DNA of 64,000 bases from Candidatus Frackibacter sp. WG13 (GCF_900114655.1 NZ_FOTT01000001.1:130973-194972); one strand, 5' to 3'; positions 18,879 through 28,533 are shown, numbered from the stretch's first letter. The notes: generated from the sequence alone by a model not told the origin. Numbers and translations: made by a program.

Positions 18879-19955
18879 CTATTCCTCAGCCTTAGCCTTA
18901 GCATCAGCCTCAGCCTCAACCTCAACTAATAAAGTATCCACTAACTCCTCACCAGCAACTTTCTTAACTACTTCACCCTCTTTAAAAAGCAATCCTTCTT
19001 TTTTTCCGCCAGCTATCCCTATATCTGCTTCTCTTGCTTCACCTGGTCCATTAACTACACAACCCATTATCGCTACCTTGATATTAGTATCTAAATCTCG
19101 AATCTTACTTTCTACTTCATTGGCCACATCTATTAAATTAATCTCACACCGCCCACATGTAGGACAAGAAATTATTTGCGGTCCTTTTTGACGTAAACCA
19201 AGTGACTTTAGAATCTCATAACCAACCTTAACTTCTTCAACCGGGTCACCTGTTAAAGAGACTCTAATCGTATCTCCTAATCCTCTACTTAAGATACTTC
19301 CTAAACCTACGGCTGATTTAATAGTTCCTGCCCATTCTGTTCCTGCTTCTGTAATTCCTAAATGTAATGGATAGTCAACTTTATCAGCCATTAATTGATA
19401 AGCTCTTAAAGTCATCAACACATCAGAAGATTTAAGTGAAATTATAATATCCGTAAACTCATACTCCTCTAGTAACCTTACATGTCTTAAAGCACTTTCT
19501 ACCATTGCTTCTGCTGTAGGAGCACCATACTTTACTAATAACTCTTTTTCTAATGAACCAGCATTGACACCTATCCTAATTGGTACTCCTTTATCTTTAG
19601 CCAACTTAGCTAATTCTCTAACTTTTTCCTCTGAGCCAATATTTCCGGGATTAATTCGCAAACCATCGATTCCTAATTCTAATACTCTTAATGCTAATTT
19701 ATGGTTAAAATGAATGTCTGCAATTAAAGGGATATTAATCTTGGCTTTAATCTTATCTACTTTATTGGCTGCCACCATATCTGGAACTGCTATTCTGATT
19801 AATTCACAACCTACTTCTTCTAAGGAATGAATCTGCCTTACTGTTGCTTCTACATCCCTAGTATCAGTATTAGTCATAGATTGAACAGAGATAGGGGCAT
19901 CCCCCCCAATCTTAACGCCACCCATGCTGACCTGCTTACTATCTCTTCTTGCCAT
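18879..19955 (-). CDS. ispG: 4-hydroxy-3-methylbut-2-en-1-yl diphosphate synthase
   Basis: 358 residues. It converts MEcPP to HMBPP in the MEP isoprenoid pathway using a 4Fe-4S cluster. TIM barrel N-terminal part ([29 protein letters not shown]) and C-terminal cluster domain with [13 protein letters not shown] and [10 protein letters not shown], which supply the Cys and Glu ligands. The last ~16 residues ([15 protein letters not shown]) are a low-complexity tail encoded by GCCTCA-like hexamers and not part of the fold. It overlaps the HD gene by 17 bases, so they are translationally coupled. dxr, uppS and rseP are nearby. Confidence 0.97.
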   Translation of the reverse strand: MARRDSKQVSMGGVKIGGDAPISVQSMTNTDTRDVEATVRQIHSLEEVGCELIRIAVPDMVAANKVDKIKAKINIPLIADIHFNHKLALRVLELGIDGLRINPGNIGSEEKVRELAKLAKDKGVPIRIGVNAGSLEKELLVKYGAPTAEAMVESALRHVRLLEEYEFTDIIISLKSSDVLMTLRAYQLMADKVDYPLHLGITEAGTEWAGTIKSAVGLGSILSRGLGDTIRVSLTGDPVEEVKVGYEILKSLGLRQKGPQIISCPTCGRCEINLIDVANEVESKIRDLDTNIKVAIMGCVVNGPGEAREADIGIAGGKKEGLLFKEGEVVKKVAGEELVDTLLVEVEAEADAKAKAEE

Positions 19956-20523
19956 TACTTAACTCACCTACTCTACCATCACAGTCTTTACACTGTCGAT
20001 TACAGTTTTTTAGTCGTCTATAAATTAACATATCTAATCTACGTACTCGTTCCAAAGCTTCATCAAAATCTATCTCTAAATTATGCCTTACTTCATCTTT
20101 AGCTTCATCCATATCATCAGCATCAAATACCAATTGCTGCATCGGAGTCAGAGCAATATTCTTACTAATCGGACTTGATGCACTATGAAAGAGAATAGCA
20201 AGAGCAATATCTCTAGCTTTCCCCAAATCCTCTTCTTTAAATATCAATAATTCATGAGCCCTTTCAGCCCCTTTAATAGTATGTATATCATAGTAATTAT
20301 AGGATTCATAATCCCATTCACCTTGACTTTCCCAATTAGTATGGCCTATGTCATGTAAAAGGCCAGCCTTTGTGGCTACATCGAGACATAGCCCCCGTTC
20401 ATGGGCTAGTTCAAAGGCATACTCTGCTGTTACTACTGCGTGGCGCAGACCCGCTTTCGGCAAGTGTTTTCTAGCAACACTATCAGTAATTAAAGTCTCT
20501 AATGTTACATGAGATTCTAGCAT
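19939..20523 (-). CDS. HD-domain metal-dependent phosphohydrolase
   Basis: 194 residues with an HD domain: [15 protein letters not shown] (first metal His about 28), [12 protein letters not shown] (HD pair about 57-58) and the later [13 protein letters not shown]. The family hydrolyses phosphate esters of nucleotides; the substrate here is unknown. The C-terminal segment has four closely spaced cysteines ([11 protein letters not shown] plus neighbours) that could bind metal or a cluster, unusual for a plain HD protein. ATG follows GGGGAGGAGGG. Coupled to ispG by overlap and 33 bases downstream of the Cys-rich gene. Confidence 0.75.
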   Translation of the reverse strand: MLESHVTLETLITDSVARKHLPKAGLRHAVVTAEYAFELAHERGLCLDVATKAGLLHDIGHTNWESQGEWDYESYNYYDIHTIKGAERAHELLIFKEEDLGKARDIALAILFHSASSPISKNIALTPMQQLVFDADDMDEAKDEVRHNLEIDFDEALERVRRLDMLIYRRLKNCNRQCKDCDGRVGELSNGKKR

Positions 20524-20556
20524 TAAACCCTCCTCCCCTTTTGACTAACTAATAGT

Positions 20557-20979
20557 TTATTCTGCACAGTCATCACAATAACCATCATTTCGCTGCACCT
20601 GTGCCTGAGCTTCTTTACCACATTTCCGACAATTAGTCCCTATTAATTCAAAGCATGTTTCACAAAAACCATGCTTCTGTACAAATTCTGGATCAGGCTT
20701 CCCACAAGCACGACAACAACATTCTTTACAATAACCATCATTCTCTTGGACTTGTTTCGGAGCTACTTTACCGCATCCTTTACAAGCATATTCGCCACCT
20801 TGCTTCTCTCTTAATTCTTCTACACAATCCTCACAAATATTTTCATGCTTCAATATTCTTACCTCTTGTACTGTCTGCCCACAGCGTTTACAATACCTAT
20901 TAGAACGTCGTCCATGGCCCTGCCCTTCTTTATTAGGGTCTAACCACTTACTTCCCTTTCGTTTCTTCTGCTTAGCCAT
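20557..20979 (-). CDS. Cys-rich protein with four tandem zinc-knuckle repeats
   Basis: 140 residues: a basic N-terminus (MAKQKKRKGSKW) then four ~27-residue repeats of CxxC-x13-15-CxxC. Cysteines are at 30/33/49/52, 66/69/84/87, 89/92/106/109 and 117/120/135/138. Repeats 2 and 4 share QVQxNDGYC. All pairs are intact, so four zinc sites are likely. I do not recognise a named family. The arrangement suggests RNA, DNA or protein binding. ATG 20979 is preferred because GAGGTG lies six bases upstream. It sits between rseP and the HD/ispG pair in the same operon. Confidence 0.8.
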   Translation of the reverse strand: MAKQKKRKGSKWLDPNKEGQGHGRRSNRYCKRCGQTVQEVRILKHENICEDCVEELREKQGGEYACKGCGKVAPKQVQENDGYCKECCCRACGKPDPEFVQKHGFCETCFELIGTNCRKCGKEAQAQVQRNDGYCDDCAE

Positions 20980-20996
20980 AAATATCACCTCAAAAA

Positions 20997-22067
20997 TTAA
21001 AAGATACTTACTATATCTTTATAAACTACAACTGCAATAAAAGCTAATAAGACTACTAATCCAATAAAATGAACAAAACCTTCTTTTTCTGGGTCGATTG
21101 CTTTACCACGAACAACTTCTACCCCTAAAAAGACCAATCTACCTCCATCTAAAGCAGGGAATGGTAATAAATTTAAAATCCCTAAATTAACACTTAAAAT
21201 TGCCATTAGATTCATCACTCTCAAAACACTAATCTTAGCTGCATCTCCAACCATTTGTGCAATCTTGACTGGACCTGCTACTTCCGGAGACATCTGTCCA
21301 GTAATCATTCCCCAGACGCCACTTATAATTCCAACTGTAACTCTAAAAGTCTGCATTAAACCTAATTTTATAGAATCCAATAATCCTACTTTTTCTCTAA
21401 TTAACTTGGGTACAATACCAATAATACCTACATCTCGGTCAGGATCTTTTACCGGAGTAACCTTAAACTCTTTTATTTCACCTTTTCTTTCGACCGTTAC
21501 TGTAATTTCTTCTCCCGGGTGTTTATTAATTTCATTAGCTAATTCTTGCCAACTATCCACTGGATTGTTATTTATTGCAGTGATTTCATCATTGACTTTA
21601 AGCCCCACCTGCTCAGCTGGCCTTTGTGGAACTATTGACCCAATTACTGTTGAAGATGAACCAGACACCGGTACACCAAAGACCGAAAAACTTAATGCAA
21701 AGACCAAAATAGCTAAGATAAAGTTCATTAATGGACCAGTAAAGATAACTGCTGCTCTTTCCCAGACTGATTTCTGAAAGAGACATCTTCCATTTTGATA
21801 AGCTTTACGGTACTTTTGAATATCTTCTATCTCATCTTCCTCTTCGTCTACTGGAAATTCACCGGTCATCTTACAGTATCCTCCTAAAGGAAGTAAACGA
21901 ATCGAATATAAAGTCTCTCCTTTTTGAGCCCCAATTATCTTTGGCCCCATACCAATAGCAAACTCTTCTACTAAGACTCCCGTCTTTTTAGCTACGATAA
22001 AATGCCCAAACTCATGAACAAAAACCAAAATACTAATTACAATTATAAAGGATATAACTGTTAGCAA
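20997..22067 (-). CDS. rseP: Site-2 (intramembrane) zinc metalloprotease RseP/RasP
   Basis: 356-residue membrane protease that cuts anti-sigma factors and signal-peptide remnants within the bilayer. HEFGH zinc site is at residues 18-22 in the first helix. A PDZ domain follows (QVGLKVNDEITAINNNPV, about 155-172). The second catalytic motif NLLPFPALDGG is at about 299-309. Four membrane segments. TTG start at 22067 lies within the end of dxr (overlap 7 bases), with GGAGG ten bases upstream. Order cdsA-x-dxr-rseP is conserved in Firmicutes. Confidence 0.95.
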   Translation of the reverse strand: MLTVISFIIVISILVFVHEFGHFIVAKKTGVLVEEFAIGMGPKIIGAQKGETLYSIRLLPLGGYCKMTGEFPVDEEEDEIEDIQKYRKAYQNGRCLFQKSVWERAAVIFTGPLMNFILAILVFALSFSVFGVPVSGSSSTVIGSIVPQRPAEQVGLKVNDEITAINNNPVDSWQELANEINKHPGEEITVTVERKGEIKEFKVTPVKDPDRDVGIIGIVPKLIREKVGLLDSIKLGLMQTFRVTVGIISGVWGMITGQMSPEVAGPVKIAQMVGDAAKISVLRVMNLMAILSVNLGILNLLPFPALDGGRLVFLGVEVVRGKAIDPEKEGFVHFIGLVVLLAFIAVVVYKDIVSIF

Positions 22068-23218
22068 AAAGCCTCAACCTCCTTTTGACTCTGCGCTCTA
22101 GCCCACTTATCCGCATTTAATATAGTCTGTAAATCTGGTTGACTGATAACCTGATGAGCATTCATCACTCTCTTAATTAACTTAGGAATCTCTATAAACT
22201 TTAAGTCACCTGCCAAAAAACTAGCCACTGCAATCTCATTAGCAGCATTTAAGACCGCTGGTAAAGTTCCTCCTCGCTTACCTGCTTCATAAGCATAATT
22301 TAAGCAAGGAAATAATTCATAATCTGGTTTTTCAAAATCTAAAGTTGCAACTTCTGCTAAATCTAACCGCTCCCAGTTATTTGCAACTCGTTCAGGATAA
22401 GTTAATACATATTGAATTGGAACCTTCATATCAGGTATGCCTAACTCTGCTAAGATTGAATTATCCCTAAACTGTACTAACGAATGTATGATGCTTTGAG
22501 GATGAACTACAACCTCAATATCATCAAAATCGACTCCAAATAACCATTTAGCTTCGATTACTTCTAGCCCTTTATTCATTAAAGTAGCAGAGTCAATAGT
22601 AATCTTTCCACCCATATCCCAATTTGGATGATTTAATGCCTCTTCTACTGTTACTTCTGCTAAATTTTGGGCTGTACTCCCTCTAAATGGACCTCCCGAC
22701 GCTGTCAAGATTAACTTTTCAACCGCTTTTTCTTTCTCTCCCTTCAAAGCTTGAAAGATGGCATTATGTTCACTATCAATCGGTAAAAGCTGCACCCCAT
22801 ATTCTTCAGCAGCCGACATAACCAGTTCACCAGCAGTTACTAATGTTTCTTTATTAGCTAATCCAATATTTTTCTTGGCTTTTATCGCTTCTAAAGTAGG
22901 GACTAAACCAGCGGCTCCCACTACAGAATTAATAACTAAATCCACCTTCTGATAAGTTGATACTTCAACTAATCCCTCTTGCCCTACTAATACCTCAGTC
23001 TTTAAATCAGACAATTTATATTCTAACTCTTTTGCCGCTTCTTCATTCATCAAGACAGCAAACTGCGGCTCAAATTCTCTTGCCTGCGCTTCCAACTTCT
23101 CTATATTACTATTAGCAGTTAAAGCTATTATTTCACAATCTAATTCTAAATTTCTAATCACCTCTAACGTCTGCGTACCAATAGAACCAGTAGATCCTAA
23201 AATAGCAATTGCTTTCAT
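22061..23218 (-). CDS. dxr: 1-deoxy-D-xylulose 5-phosphate reductoisomerase
   Basis: 385 residues. It makes 2-C-methyl-D-erythritol 4-phosphate, the committed step of the MEP pathway. NADPH-binding AILGSTGSIGTQTLEV at the N-terminus, metal/substrate residues in LLPIDSEHNAIFQ (about 148-160), flexible loop TASGGPFRG, and MNKGLEVIEAKWLF. Length is normal. ATG at 23218 after GGAG. With ispG it shows this organism makes isoprenoids by the MEP route. Confidence 0.97.
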   Translation of the reverse strand: MKAIAILGSTGSIGTQTLEVIRNLELDCEIIALTANSNIEKLEAQAREFEPQFAVLMNEEAAKELEYKLSDLKTEVLVGQEGLVEVSTYQKVDLVINSVVGAAGLVPTLEAIKAKKNIGLANKETLVTAGELVMSAAEEYGVQLLPIDSEHNAIFQALKGEKEKAVEKLILTASGGPFRGSTAQNLAEVTVEEALNHPNWDMGGKITIDSATLMNKGLEVIEAKWLFGVDFDDIEVVVHPQSIIHSLVQFRDNSILAELGIPDMKVPIQYVLTYPERVANNWERLDLAEVATLDFEKPDYELFPCLNYAYEAGKRGGTLPAVLNAANEIAVASFLAGDLKFIEIPKLIKRVMNAHQVISQPDLQTILNADKWARAQSQKEVEAFC

Positions 23219-23235
23219 TCCAACTCCTCCAATTT

Positions 23236-24294
23236 TTATTCAATTAATATTGATATAAATCCCACCCTTATTACTGCTTTAAGAACAATTAAAACTGCTG
23301 GCCCAATGAAGAATCCACTTATTCCTAACAATTGTACTCCTAAATAGATAGAAATTAGCGTAGCTAACGGATGTAAACCAATATTTTCACCAATAATTTT
23401 AGCTTCAGTTAACTGTCTAATCACTACTATTAAAGAATAAAGAATTAATAAAGCAATTCCGAAATTAGAATTTCCTATAAATATAGCATAAAGGGCCCAA
23501 GGAATAAATACTAGACTTGGCCCGATTACTGGAACTAAGTCCAAAACTCCAGCTAAAAGTCCTAAAATAATCGCATAATTACTACCTAAAATTAATAATC
23601 CTCCAATTGAAAGTGAAGTAGTAATTGAAATTAAAATTAACTCTGCTCTTATAAAACCTATAGCAGCATCCATAATTTCATTTTCTAATCTTTTAATCTT
23701 CTTACCCCATGGTTTAGGGGCTACATCCAAAATAGTATCACTAATTAAATCTTTATCACGACTGATAAAGAATGTAGATATTAAACTAATAAATAATATT
23801 GTTATTAACTTAGGTAAACTTTTAATTAAGTTCAAAAACGAAGTAATACCTAATTTAATCATATTTCTTAGCTGTTGATATATATTCTGTAGATTTGTAG
23901 TAATTGCTTCCTTAGCTGCTTTAGGTAATTTTAATTCATTCAATATTCTACTTAAATTCTGATTCTGTTTTACAATCCATTCAACTTGATTACCTAAAGT
24001 TTTAAAATCAGGAAAATTATTAGCTAACTTATCTAATTCAATAAATAATCTCGATAAGAAGAGAGTGATAATTAAAATAATAATTATTAATATGACTCCT
24101 AAACAGATTGTAACAGCAAACCCTCTACTTAAATTAGTCTTATCTTCTAACAACTTAATAATTGGTTCAATTAAAGAAGCAATTATAAACCCAATAACAA
24201 ATGGCAATAAATAGATTAAAACATATTTGAAGAATAAGACACTCAATAAAACAGCAAATATGATTCCTAAGCTTACTTTATAAATTGGCTTCAC
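23236..24294 (-). CDS. AI-2E/PerM-family membrane transporter
   Basis: 352-residue protein with about eight hydrophobic helices in the PerM/YtvI/TqsA pattern: paired N-terminal helices, a soluble segment (about 75-150), then a C-terminal bundle with LDLVPVIGPSLVFIPWALYA near residue 255. Family members include an autoinducer-2 exporter and a Na+/H+ antiporter; the substrate here is open. A Na+-coupled role would suit a salt-adapted cell, but that is inference. GTG start after GGGGG. It lies between cdsA and dxr, where B. subtilis has no such gene. Confidence 0.85.
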   Translation of the reverse strand: MKPIYKVSLGIIFAVLLSVLFFKYVLIYLLPFVIGFIIASLIEPIIKLLEDKTNLSRGFAVTICLGVILIIIILIITLFLSRLFIELDKLANNFPDFKTLGNQVEWIVKQNQNLSRILNELKLPKAAKEAITTNLQNIYQQLRNMIKLGITSFLNLIKSLPKLITILFISLISTFFISRDKDLISDTILDVAPKPWGKKIKRLENEIMDAAIGFIRAELILISITTSLSIGGLLILGSNYAIILGLLAGVLDLVPVIGPSLVFIPWALYAIFIGNSNFGIALLILYSLIVVIRQLTEAKIIGENIGLHPLATLISIYLGVQLLGISGFFIGPAVLIVLKAVIRVGFISILIE

Positions 24295-24316
24295 TAGCCT
24301 TCAACCCCCAAATACT

Positions 24317-25138
24317 TTAACCTAAAAAATACAAATAATAATACATTATTGGCAAAGCAAATAAAAGACTATCAAACCTATCTAAAACCCCACCATGTCC
24401 TGGAATTATATTGCCTGAATCTTTAATCTGAGCATCCCTTTTAAAAGACGATTCTACCAAGTCGCCAACCTGTGCTGATACAGCAAGTAATATCCCCAAA
24501 ATAATTCGATTCCCCAAACCAAAAGGAACCCAAATTCCATAAACTAGTACTACTAATATACTTCCAACCATTCCTCCTAAAGCACCTTCTATAGTCTTAT
24601 TAGGACTAATCTTAGGTGCTAATTTATTGCGACCAAAATTAATCCCTGTAAAGTAGGCAAAAGTATCAGTCGCCCACGTAGATAAAATCGGTAACCAGAT
24701 TAAACGCCTACCTACTGCTAAACCATTCCAATTAAAATGATAAATTAAAATTAAATACAGAAGCAAACCAGAAACATATATTACTCCTAATATAGTTGTT
24801 GCTATACTTAAAATAGATGAAGATTTTCTACCCTTATTTATAAATAAATTAATTATTAATCCAAGAATCAAAATACTAACTATACCCAAATAAGGAGTAA
24901 AATCTAAAATTACTTGCTTACTATTTAAATATGTAAAGAGCAACAAAAGTAGACCACTAAATATCCCCAAAACCTTATTAGGCGTTACCCCTTTAGCCTT
25001 TACTAAATCATAAAACTCATTTAACCCTAGACCTGCTAATAGCATAACTGCTAATAAAAGTAATATTCCACCTTGATATAAAACGAGAATAAGTAATGGA
25101 ATTCCAATTATGGCACTAATAACTCTCTTGCTTAACAA
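24317..25138 (-). CDS. cdsA: Phosphatidate cytidylyltransferase (CDP-diglyceride synthase)
   Basis: 273-residue integral membrane enzyme making CDP-diacylglycerol for phospholipid synthesis. About eight helices. The CDS signature is complete near the C-terminus: SSFKRDAQIKDSG followed by PGHGGVLDRFDS (about 233-262). TTG start at 25138, with AGGTG about eight bases upstream. It directly follows uppS as in most Firmicutes. Confidence 0.95.
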   Translation of the reverse strand: MLSKRVISAIIGIPLLILVLYQGGILLLLAVMLLAGLGLNEFYDLVKAKGVTPNKVLGIFSGLLLLLFTYLNSKQVILDFTPYLGIVSILILGLIINLFINKGRKSSSILSIATTILGVIYVSGLLLYLILIYHFNWNGLAVGRRLIWLPILSTWATDTFAYFTGINFGRNKLAPKISPNKTIEGALGGMVGSILVVLVYGIWVPFGLGNRIILGILLAVSAQVGDLVESSFKRDAQIKDSGNIIPGHGGVLDRFDSLLFALPIMYYYLYFLG

Positions 25139-25172
25139 AGTATATCACCTACTATCTCTTTTCTAATCTGAT

Positions 25173-25949
25173 TTAATCATCTAATCCTCCAAACCTTCTC
25201 TCTCTCTCCTGATATTCTGCTATTGCGAGCAACAATTCTTTTTCATCAAATTCTGGCCAAAATGTATCAGTAAAATAGAATTCTGTATAAGCTAACTGCC
25301 ATAGTAAAAAATTACTAATACGCAATTCACCACTAGACCTAATTAGTAATTCAGGGTCAGGCATTCCCTCAGTATATAATTTATTATTTAATCTCTCCTC
25401 TGTTATTTCTGTTAATTCTATCTCTCCATCACTCACTTCAGAGGCTAAGCTCTTTACAGCATCAATAATTTCTGCTCGCCCTCCATAGTTTAAAGCAATA
25501 TTTAAATTTAAGCCTTGATTATCTTTGGTTAATTCAGTAATTTCTCTAACTTTATCTTTAATATTAGGTGGTAGTCCTTCTCTTCTACCTAATACCCTTA
25601 CTTTTACTCCATTACTATGTAATTCATCGAGTTCATTATTAAAAGCTTGATTAAAAAGTTTCATTAAAAATTTGACCTCTTTTTTAGGTCTCTTCCAATT
25701 CTCTGTGGAAAAAGCAAAAACCGTTAAATATTCTATACCTAATTTATTTATTAACATAATTACTTCTTTTAATTTTTTTACTCCTTTTTTATGGCCAACT
25801 GTCCGTGGTAATCCTTTTTCATTTGCCCACCTGCCATTTCCATCCATAATAACTGCAATATGCTTTGGTAAATTCCCTGCCAAAACTTCTTCCCGTAATC
25901 TTTCTAAATCCTGTTCTTGTTGATTTAACTTATCAAACCATGAGTGCAT
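25173..25949 (-). CDS. uppS: Isoprenyl transferase (undecaprenyl diphosphate synthase)
   Basis: 258 residues. It condenses IPP onto farnesyl diphosphate to make the lipid carrier for cell-wall synthesis. Family motifs: IAVIMDGNGRWANEKGLPR (catalytic Asp), GYLTVFAFSTENW-type segment (YLTVFAFSTENWKRP), and RSSGELRISNFLLWQLAYTE near the C-terminus. I use ATG 25949 because AGGAGG is seven bases upstream. A longer start at 25976 would fall inside the hairpin that follows the ferredoxin gene. Confidence 0.97.
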   Translation of the reverse strand: MHSWFDKLNQQEQDLERLREEVLAGNLPKHIAVIMDGNGRWANEKGLPRTVGHKKGVKKLKEVIMLINKLGIEYLTVFAFSTENWKRPKKEVKFLMKLFNQAFNNELDELHSNGVKVRVLGRREGLPPNIKDKVREITELTKDNQGLNLNIALNYGGRAEIIDAVKSLASEVSDGEIELTEITEERLNNKLYTEGMPDPELLIRSSGELRISNFLLWQLAYTEFYFTDTFWPEFDEKELLLAIAEYQERERRFGGLDD

Positions 25950-25973
25950 CCTCTTACCTCCTATTACTGACAA

Positions 25974-26005
25974 CATAACCCCCTCTATCTTTAGAGGGGG
26001 TTATG
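25974..26005 (-). terminator. Hairpin after ferredoxin gene
   Basis: Perfect 14-bp stem (25974-25987 with 25992-26005) and a 4-nt loop, with five consecutive G-C pairs, 13 bases past the ferredoxin stop. The minus-strand tail TTGTCAG is not U-rich, so termination may be partial and uppS could still be read through. Confidence 0.6.
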
Positions 26006-26017
26006 ATAAACTTAAGT

Positions 26018-26188
26018 CTATTCTTCAACAATAGCTTCTAATGGACACTCTTCAGCACAAACACCACAATCAGTACATTCATCTGCATCTATACTAAAGA
26101 TATCATCGCCTTCTGCAATAGCCTCTACTGGACATTCATCAGCACAGATACCACACGCACTGCATTCATCAGTAATACTAAAAGCCAT
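26018..26188 (-). CDS. Clostridial-type 2[4Fe-4S] ferredoxin
   Basis: 56-residue electron carrier with two complete cluster motifs: Cys 9/12/15/19 (CSACGICADECP) and Cys 38/41/44/48 (CTDCGVCAEECP). It is very acidic. Low-potential ferredoxins of this type serve anaerobic metabolism, and here one could supply electrons to IspG a few genes downstream (inference). ATG 26188 is preferred over an upstream in-frame start at 26227 because GGGGTGGGG lies just upstream and the protein then has the standard length. It is inserted between frr and uppS. Confidence 0.95.
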   Translation of the reverse strand: MAFSITDECSACGICADECPVEAIAEGDDIFSIDADECTDCGVCAEECPLEAIVEE

Positions 26189-26375
26189 TCTAGACCCCAC
26201 CCCCTTTCTTATAATCTTTATCAGCAACTACTAAATAAAATCACTAGCCTGTTACCCATCTAGATTCATTATTTAATCATCTTACTTATTGCTAGGTGGA
26301 GTTCTAACTATAACTTTTAGTATGTAGATTACTTAAATCATTTCATAATACAGTAGTTAATCTCTATAAAACTAA

Positions 26376-26933
26376 TTAAATTTCTAAAATTTCATCTTCC
26401 TTTTTTGCTAATAAATCATCAATCTTTTTAATATATTCATCAGTCAATTCTTGTATGTTTTCTAATCCGCGATGATAATTATCTTCTGAAATTTCTCCAT
26501 TGCTTTCTAACTTTTCTAATTCATCATTAGCTTCCCGTCTTAAGTTGCGAATAGCTATTCTTTTATCTTCTGCTTTTTCTTTTGCTAACTGTACGAATTC
26601 TTTTCTTCTTTCTTCAGTCAACTGAGGAATATTGATTCTAATAACTTCACCATCATTATTAGGATTTAGACCTAAATCTGATTTTAAAATTGCTTTTTCT
26701 ATCTCCTCTAAACCATTAGTATCCCAAGGTTGAATCAGTAACTGCCTAGGCTCAGGAGCAGAAACCTTAGCCATCTGATTAATTGGGGTTGGTGTACCAT
26801 AATAATTAACAGTAATTCCTTCTACTAAAGACGGTTTAGCCCGCCCAGTTCTAATCTGAGCAAAACTATCTTTAGTTTTTTGAATTACTTCATCCATCTG
26901 ATTTTGAGTCTTCTTTAAAACCTGATTAATCAT
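26376..26933 (-). CDS. frr: Ribosome recycling factor
   Basis: 185 residues, standard length. With EF-G it splits the post-termination ribosome. Recognised by SFAQIRTGRAKPSLVEGITV (about 24-43), VSAPEPRQLLIQPWD, and the long C-terminal helical arm NDGEVIRINIPQLTEERRKE. ATG follows GGGAGG. Placed after pyrH in the conserved rpsB-tsf-pyrH-frr order. The 187-bp gap to the ferredoxin gene shows no strong signal. Confidence 0.98.
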   Translation of the reverse strand: MINQVLKKTQNQMDEVIQKTKDSFAQIRTGRAKPSLVEGITVNYYGTPTPINQMAKVSAPEPRQLLIQPWDTNGLEEIEKAILKSDLGLNPNNDGEVIRINIPQLTEERRKEFVQLAKEKAEDKRIAIRNLRREANDELEKLESNGEISEDNYHRGLENIQELTDEYIKKIDDLLAKKEDEILEI

Positions 26934-26963
26934 TTTAATCCTCCCTCGCTAATAACTTTTATC

Positions 26964-27677
26964 TTATCTAACGAATGTTCCAATCTCTTCACCTAAGACT
27001 ACACGCTTTATATTTTCCATCTCTTTTAATCCAAAGACTACTATTGGTATTTTATTATCCATACATAAAGAAACAGCAGTTGAATCCATTACTCCTAAAC
27101 CACGATTGATTACATCAATATAATCTAGTTCTTTAAACTTAATAGCATCTGGATTCTCATCTGGATCAGAATCATAAACCCCATCAACACTTTTAGCCAT
27201 CAAGATGGCATCAGCTCCAATTTCTGCTGCTCTTAAGGCCGCTGTTGTATCGGTAGAAAAGAAAGGATTTCCTGTTCCAGCTGCAAAAATAACTACTCTT
27301 CCTTTCTCTAGGTGGCGCATAGCTCGACGTCGAATATAAGGTTCAGCTACTTGTCGCATGCTAATAGCAGTCTGCACCCGAGTTTCTATCTTTAATTTTT
27401 CTAATGCGTCCTGTAAAGCTAAAGAGTTGATTACTGTAGCTAACATACCCATATAATCAGCAGTACCGCGGTCCATTCCTTTGGCACTACCGGCTACACC
27501 ACGAAAGATATTTCCGCCACCAACTACTATTGCGATCTCTACTCCTGTCTTTAATACCTCTTTAATTTCTTGAGCAATTGAATTAATAAACTGTGGATCA
27601 ATTCCATATTCTTGATTACCACTTAATGCTTCACCACTTAATTTAATAATAACTCGCGAAAATTTCGCTTTGGCCAT
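26964..27677 (-). CDS. pyrH: UMP kinase
   Basis: 237-residue amino-acid-kinase-fold enzyme making UDP from UMP, regulated in bacteria by GTP and UTP. Motifs: [24 protein letters not shown] (about 49-60), [18 protein letters not shown] and [22 protein letters not shown] 27677 follows GGGGG; an in-frame TTG one codon upstream is less likely. The tsf terminator lies in the gap upstream. Confidence 0.98.
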   Translation of the reverse strand: MAKAKFSRVIIKLSGEALSGNQEYGIDPQFINSIAQEIKEVLKTGVEIAIVVGGGNIFRGVAGSAKGMDRGTADYMGMLATVINSLALQDALEKLKIETRVQTAISMRQVAEPYIRRRAMRHLEKGRVVIFAAGTGNPFFSTDTTAALRAAEIGADAILMAKSVDGVYDSDPDENPDAIKFKELDYIDVINRGLGVMDSTAVSLCMDNKIPIVVFGLKEMENIKRVVLGEEIGTFVR

Positions 27678-27753
27678 CAAAAAACCCCCAGTCTTTCATT
27701 ACATTTCTATATGCATAATGAAATCCCTTTTTTTGTAGTATAATTTTATTTAA

Positions 27754-27781
27754 AAAGAGAACACATTAATGTGTTCTCTTT
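27754..27781 (-). terminator. Terminator after tsf
   Basis: A perfect 28-bp palindrome (14-bp arms centred between 27767 and 27768) whose minus-strand 3' arm runs into TTTTTAAATAAAA. It lies 14 bases past the tsf stop. Confidence 0.72.
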
Positions 27782-27795
27782 ATTAAATTTACTCT

Positions 27796-28446
27796 TTACT
27801 TTTCAACTTCATTCATTACCTCGGCAGCAAAGTCTTCTTCTTCAACTTCAATACCTTCACCTAACTCGTAACGAGTAAACCTTCTAATATTAATATTTTC
27901 ACCTAGCTCTGCAATCTTTTCTGTAATTAATTCTTGAACCGTCTTCTCATCATCACGAATATAAGGCTGCTCTAATAGACAATTTTGAGAATAGAACTTA
28001 TTCAATCTACCCTCCACTATCTGTTCTACAATATGTTCCGGCTTACCATCATTAAGTGCTTGTGTCTTAAGCACCTCTTTTTCTTTAGCAATAACATCTT
28101 CTGAAACATCTTCTCTAGATAAATAAGCTGGATTAGCAGCGGCAATATGCATTGCAATATTATTAACTAATTCTTTGAATGCTTCGTTCTTAGCAACAAA
28201 GTCTGTTTCACAATTTACTTCTAATAATACTCCAATCTTACCGCCCATATGTATATAAGAATCAACTAAACCTTCGGCTGCTGTACGTCCTGCCTTCTTC
28301 TCTGCATCAGCAATTCCTTTTTCTCTTAAGTACTTAACAGCTGCATCCATATCACCGTCAGTTTCAGTCAATGCTTTCTTACAGTCTAAAATTCCAGCGT
28401 TCGTCTTCTCTCTCAATTCCTTAACATCTGCTGCTGAAATTCCCAC
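27796..28446 (-). CDS. tsf: Elongation factor Ts
   Basis: 216-residue nucleotide exchange factor for EF-Tu. The N-terminal UBA-like domain has [19 protein letters not shown], followed by the core with [20 protein letters not shown] and [15 protein letters not shown] (Thr-Asp-Phe-Val exchange motif). It is shorter than the 283-residue E. coli protein, as is usual in Clostridia. GTG start after GGAGGG. Downstream of rpsB. Confidence 0.98.
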   Translation of the reverse strand: MGISAADVKELREKTNAGILDCKKALTETDGDMDAAVKYLREKGIADAEKKAGRTAAEGLVDSYIHMGGKIGVLLEVNCETDFVAKNEAFKELVNNIAMHIAAANPAYLSREDVSEDVIAKEKEVLKTQALNDGKPEHIVEQIVEGRLNKFYSQNCLLEQPYIRDDEKTVQELITEKIAELGENINIRRFTRYELGEGIEVEEEDFAAEVMNEVEK

Positions 28447-28478
28447 TTTATACCCTCCTTTAAAATTAGGCTTAAGAA

Positions 28479-28516
28479 AAGGGCGTTATAAGGGTTCCCC
28501 CTCATATAACACCCTT
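28479..28516 (-). terminator. Hairpin between rpsB and tsf
   Basis: Twelve-base arms (28479-28490 and 28505-28516) pair with one mismatch, and the loop can form a small extra CCCT/AGGG pairing. The minus-strand tail TTTTCTT supports partial termination between the two genes. Confidence 0.58.
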
Positions 28517-28533
28517 ATTTATGTTAGATTCAA

